A DNA stretch of 64,000 bases. Source: Tenodera sinensis (Eukaryota > Arthropoda > Insecta > Mantodea > Mantidae). Below, piece after piece: positions 1 to 10,697 of the stretch; the stretch's first letter is position 1, and each line of letters starts with the position of its first letter. The position numbers and the translations under genes are program-made. Below the pieces are notes generated by a model. That model saw only the letters and a list, made by a program, of their open reading frames with translations. It was not told the DNA's origin and made no database searches. The DNA is taken from the NCBI GenBank assembly GCA_030765045.1, contig CM060961.1, forward strand, positions 30,797,305 through 30,861,304, written 5' to 3'.

Positions 1-1035
1 GATCAGTATCTATCTCATATGCAAACTTTCGAGTGGGTTAAGAAGTTTAAGGACAGTAGGGAAGATGTCCAAAGTGATCCAAAATCAGTCAGTCCTTCCA
101 GTGTAAAAACTGAAAAGAATGTGGAGAAGGCTGGTAGAATTGTTCTAAAAGATTGCCACCTGAGCATTTGAGCAATTTCATAACTTTCCTGTATCAATAA
201 GGAAACACAGATTTTGCACAATGATCTGGGCATGCCAAAGGTTTCTGCTAAAGTGGTACCAAGAATCCTCACAACTGAGCAAAAGTGACATTGAGTGAGT
301 GAACTGCTGTGCTGACACCCTTGAAAACATTGAAAATGACCCTGATTAACTCTGCAAAGTAATTACATGTGATGAAACGTGGATATGCCAATATAATCCA
401 GAGACTAAGCGACAATCCATGCATTGGAAGAGCCCTCAATTCCCTAGGAAGAAGAAAGCGTGCAGGAGCAAACCAGAATTTAAAGCAATGATAATTATCG
501 ACATTTAAAAACACATTCTACTCAAACTTACTCGTAATAATATTTAAAACAGCACTAGTTTCGGAGAGGGTCCTCTCCATCATTCAGTTGTTCCATCGAC
601 TAGTATTGTTTTAAATGGAAGAATCACTCATGGATTCTTCATCAGCATAATGCACCCATCGCTCATGGATTCTTCACCAGCATAATGCACTTGCCCATAA
701 TACGATGTCTGTGAAGAGGTTTTTGTCGAAAAACAACATCCCGGTGACGGAACATCCACCATATTTGCCAGGCCTAGCACCTTGCGACTTTTTTTCTCTT
801 CTCTAAAGTGAAGTCTGTGTTCAAAGGGACCAGATTCGAGTCCATAGATGCAGTGAAGGAAAAGCAACGAGACTGCTAAACAGCATAACAGAAAAAGACT
901 GCAGCACTGCTTCCAACAGTGAAAATTTGCATGGAGTGGTGCAGGGATCGGGGAGGGGACATTTCAGTTGTGTAAACTTTTTCGATAAAGAGTTAGACTA
1001 TTAGTCCAATTTCTTTATTGCCACACCCTGTGTAG
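1..1035 (+). pseudogene. mariner-type transposase relic
   Basis: Broken transposase of a mariner-like DNA transposon, a cut-and-paste enzyme of the DDD class. Translating the + strand in shifting frames gives mariner hallmarks in order: the helix-turn-helix/linker region ending in LTTEQK near 240-285, the first catalytic block CDETW near 369-384 followed by NPETKRQSMHWKSP, the second block as HQHNAPAH near 675-700, and the third block PPYLPGLAPCDFFLF near 755-800. Many stops and frame changes make it inactive. A foreign piece around 505-640 interrupts the gene and carries a Penelope-type motif, and a short stretch near 630-700 is duplicated. The 3' edge near 1000-1035 resembles a mariner terminal repeat. 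The 5' part lies outside the window. Confidence 0.85.
550..587 (-). ncRNA. degenerate hammerhead-like motif (Penelope remnant)
   Basis: Read on the minus strand: a CUGA box, a six-base-pair stem II (GGAGAG with CUCUCC), then GAAAC, two loop bases and GUG. The same arrangement is attached to the Penelope-like remnants further along the window. The cleavage-site position is G instead of A, C or U, so this copy should not self-cleave. It sits inside the piece that interrupts the mariner relic. Confidence 0.4.
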
Positions 1036-1512
1036 TTGCTCTGTAATTATTATAAAGTTATAATATTTAAGTTTGAAGGCTCAAAGCCTCATTGTCACAG
1101 CAATCATATAATTATTAATCACAATATTTACTTAAAAAGCAAAAGTAGCATGGAATGGTAAATTAATAATTGGTAAATCATATTCAACCACCCCTTCCAG
1201 ATTTCACTATGGTGTACCAGTACTATCCTCATAGCATATGAAATGGATGGATGCAGATTCACATGGTTGCACTAATTGGAACAGATATTGGTTTTATTCA
1301 TGTCCATCTCATTTAAATACAATTGTAAATATAGTTAAAGAATTGATTATTGAGGATCCGTGTGTGGATGTATAGATTTTGAACAGTGAATGAATTACAA
1401 ATAATGTACCCACAGACATGAATCATTGTGTTATAATTAGAGACAGGCAAAATATGAAAAAAAAATTCCCAAACTATTATGAAATATATATTTTAAAGCC
1501 AAAACATTAAAC

Positions 1513-2090
1513 ACTTAGAATAGAATAGAATAGAATTTATTGTGATTCAATACAGTGAGATTCATAATTGAATCATGTCAATAATATATACATTGGATTG
1601 CATTACAGCTTAAAACACAAATAAAGTGGAACAATCAATTATTTACAATAAATACTCTTCAATAGTATAATAGACTCTATCTATCAGAAAATTGTGCAAA
1701 GCTTTTTTAAATTTACAATCATTTTTTACAAGTTTAATTTCTTTTGGTAAAGCATTATAGAATTTTACCCCCATAAAACTAGGCATCCTCTCATAAAGAC
1801 GAAGCCTGTGACCCTTAAAGTAAAAATCATTCTTATTTCTTTTATCGTAATTATGATTATCAGAATTAACTGACATTTGTGTTTTGAACTTTTTTAAGTA
1901 CAGGATGGTTTTATATATGTAAAGACTGGGAAGTGTTAGGATCTTTAACTGTCTGAAGGAGTGCCTACAAGATTCATTGCTTGCAAGATTAGCAAGGTAC
2001 CTAACAGCCCTTTTTTGTAGTGAAAAAATTTTACTGGAATTTACTTTACTAGTACTCCCCCATAATTCTATGGCGTAGGTTTGGGGTATG
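1513..2090 (-). pseudogene. 5'-truncated LINE, reverse transcriptase C-terminus
   Basis: The minus strand has a long open frame from about 2085 to 1643 without an initiating ATG. It reads like the C-terminal end of a Jockey/CR1-like non-LTR retrotransposon: a QKRAVRYLANL block, then GVKFYNALPKEIKL, and a terminal YYTIEEYLL before the stop. The 3' end runs into short repeats of TAGAA (sense orientation), a common LINE tail. 5' truncation plus a microsatellite tail indicates target-primed insertion. Related C-terminal ends occur near 25.4-26.4 kb and 32.6-33.1 kb. Confidence 0.75.
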
Positions 2091-2099
2091 TTCCCTTCT

Positions 2100-2922
2100 G
2101 TGGTTTAAAAAGTAGACTTTATAGTTTTATCCATACTTAATAATATTTCAATATAAATTACATAGGGTGTATATATTTTAATTATTGTGAAACCCTTAAA
2201 CTTAGAGAAAACAAAAAAGAATTTACTGTTTGCTTTGTCCTTTCTTAAGACCAATTACAATGTGGTACTATAAGTATTGGTAACAATAAGAGGGCGTTTA
2301 ATTTTACACACGTTACATAGAGGAAATGTTACATTTCCTCAGCTGCACCTGGCGTGTTGGAAAGGTTTTCTAAGGGTATTTCACAGAAAACTGGCCCAAT
2401 AAAATATCTGGAAAACAAAAAATTGTATATCCTACAAAATATGAAGAAATCAAAATCTTATACCACAGTACTCTTTAATTTGCTGAATTTTACATACTGC
2501 AAAACTTAAAAATATTTGTTTCTAAAGCAAGCATGGTTTGGAATATATGGAGATTGCACCTAGTCTCCTGAGTTTGTACAACAGCTTTCACGCATTCCTT
2601 GCAAGGCAAGCTTTGGAAAAAGCATCTTAACCAGCCGAGGGAAATATGACTTTTGCAGGCATGCAGTCACATGGATGCAAGTTGCCTTCTAAAGTCCCTG
2701 GCAATCATAATCTCCCTCTGAAAAATATTCAAATAAGTCAAGGACAGCAAATTCTGTCTCTGTTGACACCTACCTCAAAACAAAGAGAGGCCAAGCCTCC
2801 TAGAAAAGGAACCTACTAGAGGCATCCAGTCCAGCAGGTGTTGACCTCACCCCACATTAGTTTGTCAAAAGTTACATCAGATTCTAGTGAAAATAATAGA
2901 ATCACAGAATATATGCACTATT
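2100..2922. other. non-coding stretch, nothing recognised
   Basis: AT-rich sequence with no coding potential, terminal repeats or tRNA-like boxes that I can support. Confidence 0.5.
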
Positions 2923-3254
2923 TTAACCCATTAGGGCCAGAATTAATTTTTTTTTCTATTTTGTATTTACTTATGATGCCTCAAGATTAATCAAAAAATG
3001 AAATGCAGTGTAAGAATAATTACCAAATTTCTAATTTTCAAAATAAATGCTGTTACCATATGGCAGCACTAGGTGCTTACAGGAGCTACTATTCCACATT
3101 TACATAAGCACCCAATATAGGCAGGTTATAACCATATTTAGATATATAAATTAATCCTTTAGAGTGCAGCATTCACAAAAATATAGACAACATGACAATA
3201 TTAAACACACATGTATACAATAAATGAATTATTAGATGAACTGTATCTTATACA

Positions 3255-3735
3255 AAGTGGGAATGAAATGGGATGAAACAATCAATGCGTAATTCTACTT
3301 TGCACATTGAACAGATTGTTCTTACAATTGACTTACACTTACTGCAAGCACATCTTTTCTTTTCTTCTTTTCTGTGTGTTGAATAAAATGATCGTTTGGC
3401 TAAACCTTGTGGAATCGGATATCCGGCTATCTGCTAATGAACCCTTTGATGCAGATGGTCTTCCAGTTCCTTTGAGAGCCACCTGGGATTTAATGTCAAA
3501 GTCTGTTCCGTTTATCCATTGTGGTGGTCTTACTTCTCGTTCATTGCTCCATTTCAATATCTTTGAGAATAAAGGGATTGGTATAGCACCGTCATTGGTT
3601 GGAGGTAGAATATGTGAAGCTGGATCAGGCAAAAATGAAGGTCCTGCCAATAAAGTGTCTTTGTCAGAGTCGATGCCCATTCTTTCATTATCGAGAAGTC
3701 TGACTTCTGTATTAGCTCTTAACTGCTGAGATGAT
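3255..3735 (-). pseudogene. piggyBac-like transposase C-terminal remnant
   Basis: A minus-strand frame runs open from about 3735 to 3339 (containing GTGRPSASKGSLADSRIS). One frame over, it is followed by a dense Cys pattern, CACSKCKS, then CSMCKVELRIDCF, near 3370-3270. A Cys-rich RING/PHD-like finger at the extreme C-terminus is characteristic of piggyBac transposases. The upstream 110 residues are not clearly recognisable. The strand opposite is also open but lacks family features. One frameshift separates the two parts, so it is not functional. Confidence 0.45.
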
Positions 3736-4076
3736 AAATTATCAATGAGCCTGTAATGGTATATTCAACACTAGTAAGTGATATGAAAAGCATTAATAGC
3801 AAAATTGTGAATTATGTAGGAAATAACATATTTACCTGCCCTTGTTTTCATCTCCTGAATCCTCATGTTTCTACATTGACATCTGGAGGCTCTATGAAAA
3901 TATCTCCAGTGATTTCTTCATTTATTAATAACTTAGGGCTTCTCCAAGAGAAAAGCCTAGCCTAAAATGTAAAAAGGAACTGAAAAATGATATAGGTAGT
4001 GCAAATGCCTAGCATTGCCATATGGCAGTAGCAATGTTCAAACTATGATATGTTGGTCATTACTAATTCAAATTAC

Positions 4077-4175
4077 TGAATACTGCTATTGCTCTCTTCA
4101 ATATAAAAAAATATTGGGGAGCAAGAGGATTAATGACTTGATTGTCAGAAATCCAGCATTAGCTAACAACATTAT
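4077..4175 (+). repeat. LINE 3'-end fragment, copy 1
   Basis: Encodes on the + strand the end of a LINE ORF2, read as YWGARGLMT then LSEIQH and stop. The same 95-bp segment recurs at 5768-5870 and, inverted, at about 53600-53690 as part of a longer LINE C-terminus. It is severely 5'-truncated. Confidence 0.6.
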
Positions 4176-4179
4176 AATA

Positions 4180-5490
4180 TCACGTTTAGCAGTATATCTG
4201 TAACACCACTACATAATAAGTTACTCTAGAAATCAATTTTATATGCTAAGTAATAACTTAATCAAAGCGCTGAATCATGTTCCATTCAGCATCTGTCAAC
4301 GGTCTTGTTGCTTCAATAATAGCACAGCAACAACAGGTCGACAAACTAACACTGACCATATTGCCGAGTTCTGCATACCTCTCTGCATTCAAGGAAATGC
4401 TCCCCACCACTCAGTTTGAAATTAAAATGCATACGAAAATATTCACTAGAGTCATGTGCACATGACTGATAGGATGAAGTACGGTGGGGACCTTGTGTAC
4501 CCTAGGACCGCTATAGTAACTGAGAAGGGCCATCAGTAACCTTGAAAATTGGCAGAAGAGGCCCTGTTTTGCTGCTGCCTTGTAGCATAGAGAGTTGGTT
4601 CTCCAAAGGCTAGGGGAGTAAACTCTAAACAAATCAGGCAGGTCTGGAGGTCTTAAGGAGGCAGCCCTCCTCCAGGCTATAGTGGACACAGTTTATCGGC
4701 AGTTCCCAAGAGTTCAACATGGCCGACGTTACATTAAACAGCAGACGAAAGTATCCCAAAAAGCAGTCCTGCCAGTGTACATAATGAAGGCATTTCTAAC
4801 CTCAAATATCATAGGGTTAAAGTATCATGCTGTCAAACAATAATAATGCTTGAATATTGTTCCCACACAACAAAGAACACACACACCTTCGGCAAATCTT
4901 GTTCTGCAATAACATTTTTACATAAAATCACTTCCGAGCTCTAAATAGCACAATATATATTTAATGCTTCTCTTGTGCTAACTTTTTCTTGTACTAACTA
5001 TTCTCACAAACTCTTATTCCTATATCTTCATGTTAATACAGAAAAACATTTGCAGAAATTATCTTATTGCTTATTTTCTTGTAGGTGCAAGGGGAATATT
5101 AGAATACAGTAAGCTTTGAGTGATAGTCAAATCTCTTAAAGCTTTGAGTGTTCTCTTTGCATGCTTAACATATAAAAAAATTGAATAATGTTTCATTTCA
5201 CTAAAGTTTTAAGTTTTCCAAAACTGATACAAATAACACGGAATGTCTCCGAAGTGGTTCACTCTACAAAAAGAAAAAAAAAACAATATTTAGACATAAA
5301 TTGTGTGTTTTAGTGAGATCTACATTTTTTGTTTATACTCAGGGGTCTCCATCTAGGGGATATGTGAATAGCGACCACAAGGTACCCAAGCTTAGCAGAA
5401 CATTACTTCCACTTACTGGTGTTTTGCTCCTCACTGTAACTTTTCTATCTGACCTTACCTTGGTCATCTCTTGTTCTCTTCCGACACCGA
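4180..5490. other. non-coding interior, nothing recognised
   Basis: No convincing coding segment or repeat termini are seen. A weak minus-strand open frame of 92 codons near 4411-4689 has no recognisable motif. Confidence 0.4.
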
Positions 5491-5767
5491 TGCTATTAGG
5501 GTTCCCGAGGGTTAGGGAGTTTATTTTTCCAACCTCTCCATTTCTCTATAAAATCTTAACCCCTAACATGCTGACCTGTCATGGCATGTAATTTGTCCTT
5601 TGGTGATCAGAGGATATGGTTGGTGAATTTATTTTGATAATCCTCCCGGTCAGGACGGTGAGACCCGTAAACCAATGACAGGTGTGGTCCTCCAGACATT
5701 CTGGGGGTTGTGAGAGAGCGATGTGACCGCCAAAACATAAAAATATGGTGCTCTCTAAAAAGCGGTT
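5491..5767 (+). repeat. partial LTR, same family as the solo LTR at 52.8 kb
   Basis: This stretch matches 52772-53055 with few differences, starting with the same TG terminus (TGCTATTAGGGTTCCCGAGG) and ending at the same point (AAAAGCGGTTA). The second copy continues to a complete LTR end with a target duplication. Here only the 5' half is present and it abuts a LINE fragment. Confidence 0.75.
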
Positions 5768-5870
5768 ACTATTACTGCTATTGCTCTCTTCAATATCATC
5801 AGTGAAAAATATTGGAGAGCAAGAGGATTAATGACTTCATTGTCAGAAATCCAGCATTAGCTAACAACAT
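5768..5870 (+). repeat. LINE 3'-end fragment, copy 2
   Basis: Near-duplicate of the segment at 4077-4175 (GAGCAAGAGGATTAATGACT core). It encodes the last residues of a LINE ORF2 on the + strand, directly after the partial LTR. Confidence 0.6.
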
Positions 5871-6989
5871 ATTTAATGCACTACTGTTGCGAACACAAAA
5901 ATAATAATAGTAACTGTAACTGCATATACTGCTCTAAAACAATTCAAGACAAAATCATGCAAACACAAGCAGTAAGTCCACAGATTAACTAATTAACTAA
6001 TACGGTGTCTAAACAGAATCTTGTTTTAAAATCTATTGGCTGGCCTCGCTGTACCACGTTTATAAACAAGGGTTTCTGTGGCAACATAATAGACGCAATA
6101 ACACCGCTATGGCCGTAGCTTTACCATGGTTATATGTTACAAACAGTTGGCGGCACTAATGCAACCTAATGGATGCAATATCACCAAATATAACCAGATT
6201 ATGCCATAATGGGGGGAAAATGATAAGGTTGTTTTTTGAGGTATCTCAATAAGCTGTGCCTACTATAGCTCAGCGTTTGGCTAATAATCTATCTGAGTGA
6301 ACATCAATTATTCAGGACAGGAATGAATTCAGGAAGTGGCTGAAGAACCCTGACACCTAAAGGCATAAGGGATAGAGAAAGGAGGAGGAGGAGTTGTGCA
6401 CACTGTTGCCATACAGCAACACCAGGCGGTAATGGGTTGAGATAGTTATGTATGGTTTAATCAAAGACCATGATCACCAGAATGTGGATGTTCAAATATT
6501 TGTGTAGATCTTGTGGATGTCTAAATAACATCTTGCACAGGAAGCTTAGAGGTCCCTGAGAAGTATATATTTTCTGGTCTCATATTAAGCTTCACTCTTA
6601 CACAAAGATTAATAGCATGTTAAAACATAGAAGAAATGTGTATAATGTGCCTAATGTGTATAATGGCATACGAATGAAAGGAGCAAAGTTATGTTCTAAC
6701 TGTAGGAATCAACTTGGCACCATTTCCCTTCTTAGCATCTAATCAGAGCTGATATATGTGAGGGCAAAAAGCTACTTTGGCTCCCCCTATATATTCTATA
6801 TATTCTATGTAGCAATGCTTGCTAACTAGCTAAGACATGATATTCATATGTCTGTGAGAGAAAACCCAGAAACAAATAATTTACGTGAGTATACAATGTG
6901 TGAGAATTTTCCTTTTTGTTCAAGTGATGTTAATGTACTCAATGAACAGCATCAGAATGCCATATTAATTGCCTTTGTTGTTTCCTCAG
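5871..6989. other. intron sequence and old piggyBac-like right end, no gene seen
   Basis: Contains the right terminus of the piggyBac-like element near 6436, then ordinary AT-rich intronic sequence ending in the polypyrimidine tract and AG at 6988-6989. Confidence 0.5.
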
Positions 6990-7133
6990 TTGGTTCTAAG
7001 AAGATACCTCCTGAGTCAGTCCGCTTAGCTGAGTGTGTGGGTGATGTAAGAGCACTGCTGCGCCAGATTCTTTCAGATTCAGTTCCTAATGCTCATGTCT
7101 CAAGACGAACAGGAAAGACACGCTCCATGAAAA
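6990..7133 (+). CDS. hiw: highwire/MYCBP2 E3 ligase, exon A (first seen)
   Basis: Internal coding exon of the PHR-family E3 ubiquitin ligase. The acceptor is a pyrimidine tract ending TTTCCTCAG. The donor is GTAAGT right after 7133. The exon begins with two bases of a split codon and encodes GSKKIPPESVRLAECVGDVR and then ALLRQIL through a Ser/Arg-rich end (RRTGKTRSMK). It ends with one base of the next codon. The first two bases of the next exon (24927) complete it to Ser, so phases match across a 17.8-kb intron. By itself the peptide is less diagnostic than the later exons. The assignment rests on strand, splice signals and phase. Upstream exons must lie outside the window. Confidence 0.7.
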
Positions 7134-7359
7134 GTAAGTTTACTTGTTTTTAGTATGCATATAATTCACAAATGCTGATTATTTGCCTTAAAATTCCTGA
7201 TTATTATAATAAATATCTTTGCTATATGCATATCACAAAGTGGAATTGCATTTAAGTAGGTTTATTTATATTATAATAAAATACTAATTTTTACTTTCTC
7301 TACTCTTACCTTTAAGCAGATGATGTAATGTATTCCAGTTAAAAGTTTGATACCAAGAT

Positions 7360-7800
7360 TTTGAATATATGCAAGGAGTTAAAAGTAGAATGAGTTAGGG
7401 AGCCATATGTGGATAAAGGAGATAAAATAATTAGGAAGTAATTTGCGTGGGCAAGAGCAAGGGCAGTAAAACTAAAAGGTCTGGGAAGAGGAAGAGATCT
7501 AGATGTATGTCCAATGTGTGGGAAGAAGGATAATTATTGGCATGCAATTTTAGAGCGTGAAGAAAGTAAAGAAATGAGCAGTAATTTAAAGTTGAAGAAG
7601 TGGGATAATTTACCAAAAGACATAATAGGGGTAAGGTTTCTTAAAGCAAAATCAGAAAAGGGCATTAAGAAAACCAGAAGTTATTTAGGAAGGGTAAGAC
7701 AAAAATGGATAAGAAAATTAGGCAAAGAAGAGATCTAGGAACACTAGGTGTAGGGAGCTCAGTATGTGATGGTCCCACTAACGGGATAACCACAGCATTG
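7360..7800 (+). pseudogene. LINE ORF2 C-terminal fragment with Cys-rich end
   Basis: A + strand frame (one stop upstream near 7440) reads ARARAVKLKGLGRGRDLDVC, PMCGKKDNYWHAILE and continues to a Lys-rich end at 7738. A CPxCG...H pattern near the C-terminus, following a GRGR segment, is characteristic of non-LTR retrotransposons. 5'-truncated. The following bases to about 7800 may be its 3' UTR. Confidence 0.5.
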
Positions 7801-7870
7801 TAGCTGGCTGGGACCAGTAGACTAGACAGCAACTTAACGGTTTGGTGGTTTCATACATTCAGGTAGTAGG

Positions 7871-8366
7871 GAAATTCACTTGTTAAAATTAGAATAATGT
7901 AATAGTACAGACAACTGAGAGAACTAGAGAACTTTTCATTTTTAGCTTTGAAAATGAGTTGAATGTAATTTGAAACTAGTCAGTTATTGAAGAACTTGCA
8001 ATATTACTAAGATAAGTGAGGCTTTTAGTTTCTAATTTGTTTGTATTTTAGATTCTGTTGTTTCACTGTTAATAGCTTCAATTTTCCTTGATTTATGGAT
8101 ACATAAATTTATCTTATCTTACCAAGATTTCACTGGAAATAAGTTTGAGACTCACAGAATCCAAAAAGAAATCATTTTTAGAATCAGCTATTCTGTGTCT
8201 GTATGTATTTGTGCATGCATATGTACAAGTGTGCCAAGAACGAAAAGTTGGCAAAATGTCAAATATGGTGTTAAGTTTAGCATCCTTCAATGATGCTACA
8301 TGATTTTCAAGGAAATCCCCTAACTCAAATTAACCTTCTTTACATAGAAAAATATTTGTTACTTTA
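7871..8366. other. intronic stretch, nothing recognised
   Basis: AT-rich, with a 71-codon + strand open frame that shows no motif. No repeat termini identified. Confidence 0.4.
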
Positions 8367-9286
8367 AGAGGTAGAACTGGAACTTAAAAATTCAATGCCA
8401 CAACTGGGATTTGAACCACAGACCTTCCGCTTACCGGGCGGACGCTCTAACCACTGAGCTATTGTGACAAACTGCCAGAATGGCATTAAATTCTCAAGCC
8501 AGTTCGTATTTCTCCTGGTAAACCACAAAGGCAGTCTCACATCAGAGACAATTACCCCAATGGTGACTTACTATTGCAAGTACTTTATATCCCAGGATTA
8601 AATAACCTTCATATGGTAATTATTATTTATTTATGCCAACAAACTTACTGTTGGTGTTTTTAAACACACAAGCCGTGTGTGGGCAAAGTTTAAGAGGTAG
8701 AACTGGAACTTAAAAATTCAATGCCACAACTGGGATTTGAACCACAGACCTTCCGCTTACCGGGCGGACGCTCTAACCACTGAGCTATTGTGACAAACTG
8801 CCAGAATGGCATTAAATTCTCAAGCCAGTTCGTATTTCTCCTGGTAAACCACAAATGTTTTTTTAAGTTCCAGTTCTACCTCTCAAACTTTGCCCACACA
8901 CGGCTTGTGTGTTTAAAAACACCAACAGTAAGTTTGTTGGCATAAATAAATAATAATTACCATTCTGAAGGTTATTTAATCCTGGGATATAAAGTGCTTA
9001 CAATAGTAAGTCACCATTGGGGTAATTTGTCTCTGAAGTGAGACTGCCTTTGTGGTTTACCAGGAGAAATACGAACTGGTTTAAGAATTTAATGCCATTC
9101 TGGCAGTTTGTCACAATAGCTCAGTGGTTAGAGCGTCCGCCCGGTAAGCGGAAGGTCTGTGGTTCAAATCCCAGTTGTGGCATTGAATTTTTAAGTTCCA
9201 GTTCTACCTCTCAAACTTTGCCCACACACGGCTTGTGTGTTTAAAAACACCAACAGTAAGTTTGTTGGCATAAATAAATAATAATT
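8367..9286. mobile_element. tRNA-derived SINE cluster forming an inverted pair
   Basis: Three copies of the main SINE family. Two minus-strand copies in tandem (8367-8692, 8693-8854) face one + strand copy (8856-9286). Each has a tRNA-like head with an A box (TAGCTCAGTGGTTAGAGC) and B box (GGTTCAAATCC), and an anticodon-like arm TCCGC/GCGGA around a seven-base loop holding GGT. A conserved body follows with ACACGGCTTGTGTGTTT, then a 3' tail of ATAAATAAATAATAATT. Arms of a few hundred bases would form a long hairpin in a transcript. Confidence 0.85.
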
Positions 9287-9287
9287 C

Positions 9288-9864
9288 CAGTGAGCTTTTC
9301 AAATTGAAACTTCCTATCATTTCTTGCCTTTCAATATCTTCCGTTCTTAGCCTAAGTTCTTTCCAAAATCCACTTTGCAATAATTCCCTGTTTTCCCACA
9401 TGTCATCAAACCCTATTTTTAGCATCATTTCCTTTATCTTGTTTAGCCGTGAATCTTTCTGATTTAGTCTTTCCTGTACTATCAAGCATTGACATAGAAT
9501 ATTCTGCTCATCTAAACTCCTAATTCTCGCCCAATATTTTAACACCCTGTTGACCATTATCCCTCTAGTTCCCAGTCTTCCCAATTCTACTTGTGCCACT
9601 CCATTTGGTAAAGCTCGTGGTAAACCCAAAACTTGCAAAAGTTTCTATGTATCACATCCATATTTGCTCCCCCTTCCTGTGATTGCTATTAAAAGAACTT
9701 TGCTGCAGAAAGTAAATAATGGCTTTATACATACATTGTATGTTGTATTAGGAGTTGTTCTGGAACATTCCCACTTCGTTCCTGTTAGACGTTTTAATAG
9801 TGAAAGCACCTTTCTGCTCGTGGTATTACATTTTCTATTTGTCTGGTTAGTGTAAACATGGTAT
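9288..9864 (-). pseudogene. LINE ORF2 C-terminal half, left part
   Basis: Minus-strand LINE reverse transcriptase C-terminus, continuous with 18169-18450 once the LTR element between them is ignored. Reading from 9899 downward: LLKRLTGTKWECSRTTPNTT, a block typical of LINE RT thumb/connector, then IKPLFTFCSKV, and from 9638 GLPRALPNGVAQVELGRLG with ending helices. There are several frame breaks. The insertion point is at the TSD GTAT (9861-9864). Confidence 0.75.
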
Positions 9865-10417
9865 TGAGACAGAATATTGATCAATAGAAAATCGTTCATG
9901 TAAATATTTTTGTAAGAGTGTGTAAATTTCTAATTCTTTTAATTTGGGTGTATCAGGGACTTATTTTTTTCAATATTCAAGATAGACAACGTTTTCTCGT
10001 CACTTTGAGTTCAACCAATGAGAACTGTTGCGCAGATGAATACATAAGAATGGCGGTGTTGCGTCATAGAGACGCCTGGGACTCTTTTTTTTTCATTAGC
10101 GTCTGTGAGCTCAAGGTGAAAGGATGTATATTTGCTGATGGCGTGTGAACATGTAAATTACACCCAAACTTTTAACCAGTGTAGATTCTATCGAATTTTG
10201 AAAGTTGTTAACTAATTAACATAGTGATAAAAGTGTAAATTAACGAATAAATATGTTGTGATAAAGGAACGTTGATTTGTGCATTCCATTCTGTTACCAC
10301 GACCCTGCAGATAATCGCGTCTGATATCAATCAAACTTTCCATCTTTCAGTAAAAACATTATTCCTGCTGCTATATTCCCGCTGCTAGGTAAAGACTTAT
10401 TAATAAAACCCGTAACA
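9865..10417 (+). repeat. 5' LTR of gypsy-type element 1
   Basis: 553 bp, starting TGAGACAG and ending CCCGTAACA. It is matched by 17615-18168 with, as far as I can read, one substitution (GCGCAGATG versus GCGCGGATG) and one extra T in a T run. The 4-bp target duplication GTAT lies immediately outside both ends. Near identity marks a recent insertion. Confidence 0.95.
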
Positions 10418-10445
10418 AAATGGCTTACCCAACGTGGAGCGCGAA
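10418..10445 (+). promoter_or_regulatory. primer-binding-site region of element 1
   Basis: Three bases after the LTR the sequence reads TGGCTTACCCAACGTGGAGC. The second gypsy element has TGGCATCCCAACGTGTGGCG at the same place, so the motif is conserved between two distinct elements. Starting with TGG fits pairing with a tRNA CCA end. I cannot name the tRNA from sequence alone. Confidence 0.6.
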
Positions 10446-10697
10446 TTTAGAATGGAATGCAAAATTACGAGTACGATAAAACATCAAAAGGACGCCATCC
10501 CATCGCGCAGGAAAAAGACGCCATTAAACATCGTTTGATATCATCGATATACGGGAGAATCAACGTGGGAAAAACACCGGAGATCATCTAGCGAAGCCAA
10601 CTACCCGGGAGACGTTAATAACTGGACGGAGAACCAACGGAAAAGAAAGTAGGATCCAAAATTTTTGTTTTTACATACATTTTATTTCCATTTGTTA

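Larger units (their letters stand above)
2927..6436 (-). mobile_element. probable old piggyBac-like element
   Basis: The left edge is TTAA followed by CCCATTAGGGCC. The right edge is the near-inverse GGCGGTAATGGG followed by TTGA, which fits piggyBac-type terminal repeats with one decayed TTAA target copy. Inside the left end, on the minus strand, is a short cysteine-rich tail typical of piggyBac transposases. The body has been invaded by LINE 3' ends and a partial LTR. The termini are short and imperfect, so the boundaries are an inference. Confidence 0.45.

Noticed and set aside
3307..3729. 140-codon + strand open frame
   Set aside because: It mirrors the minus-strand frame that leads into a piggyBac-like Cys-rich tail, has no recognisable domain and no splice context for hiw.
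9118..9183. tRNA gene (A and B boxes, anticodon-like arm)
   Set aside because: The flanks match the SINE body on both sides, there is no acceptor-stem pairing, and many copies recur in the window.
9918..10148. 76-codon + strand open frame, duplicated at 17668
   Set aside because: It lies fully inside the LTRs of element 1 and the repeat is simply the two LTR copies.
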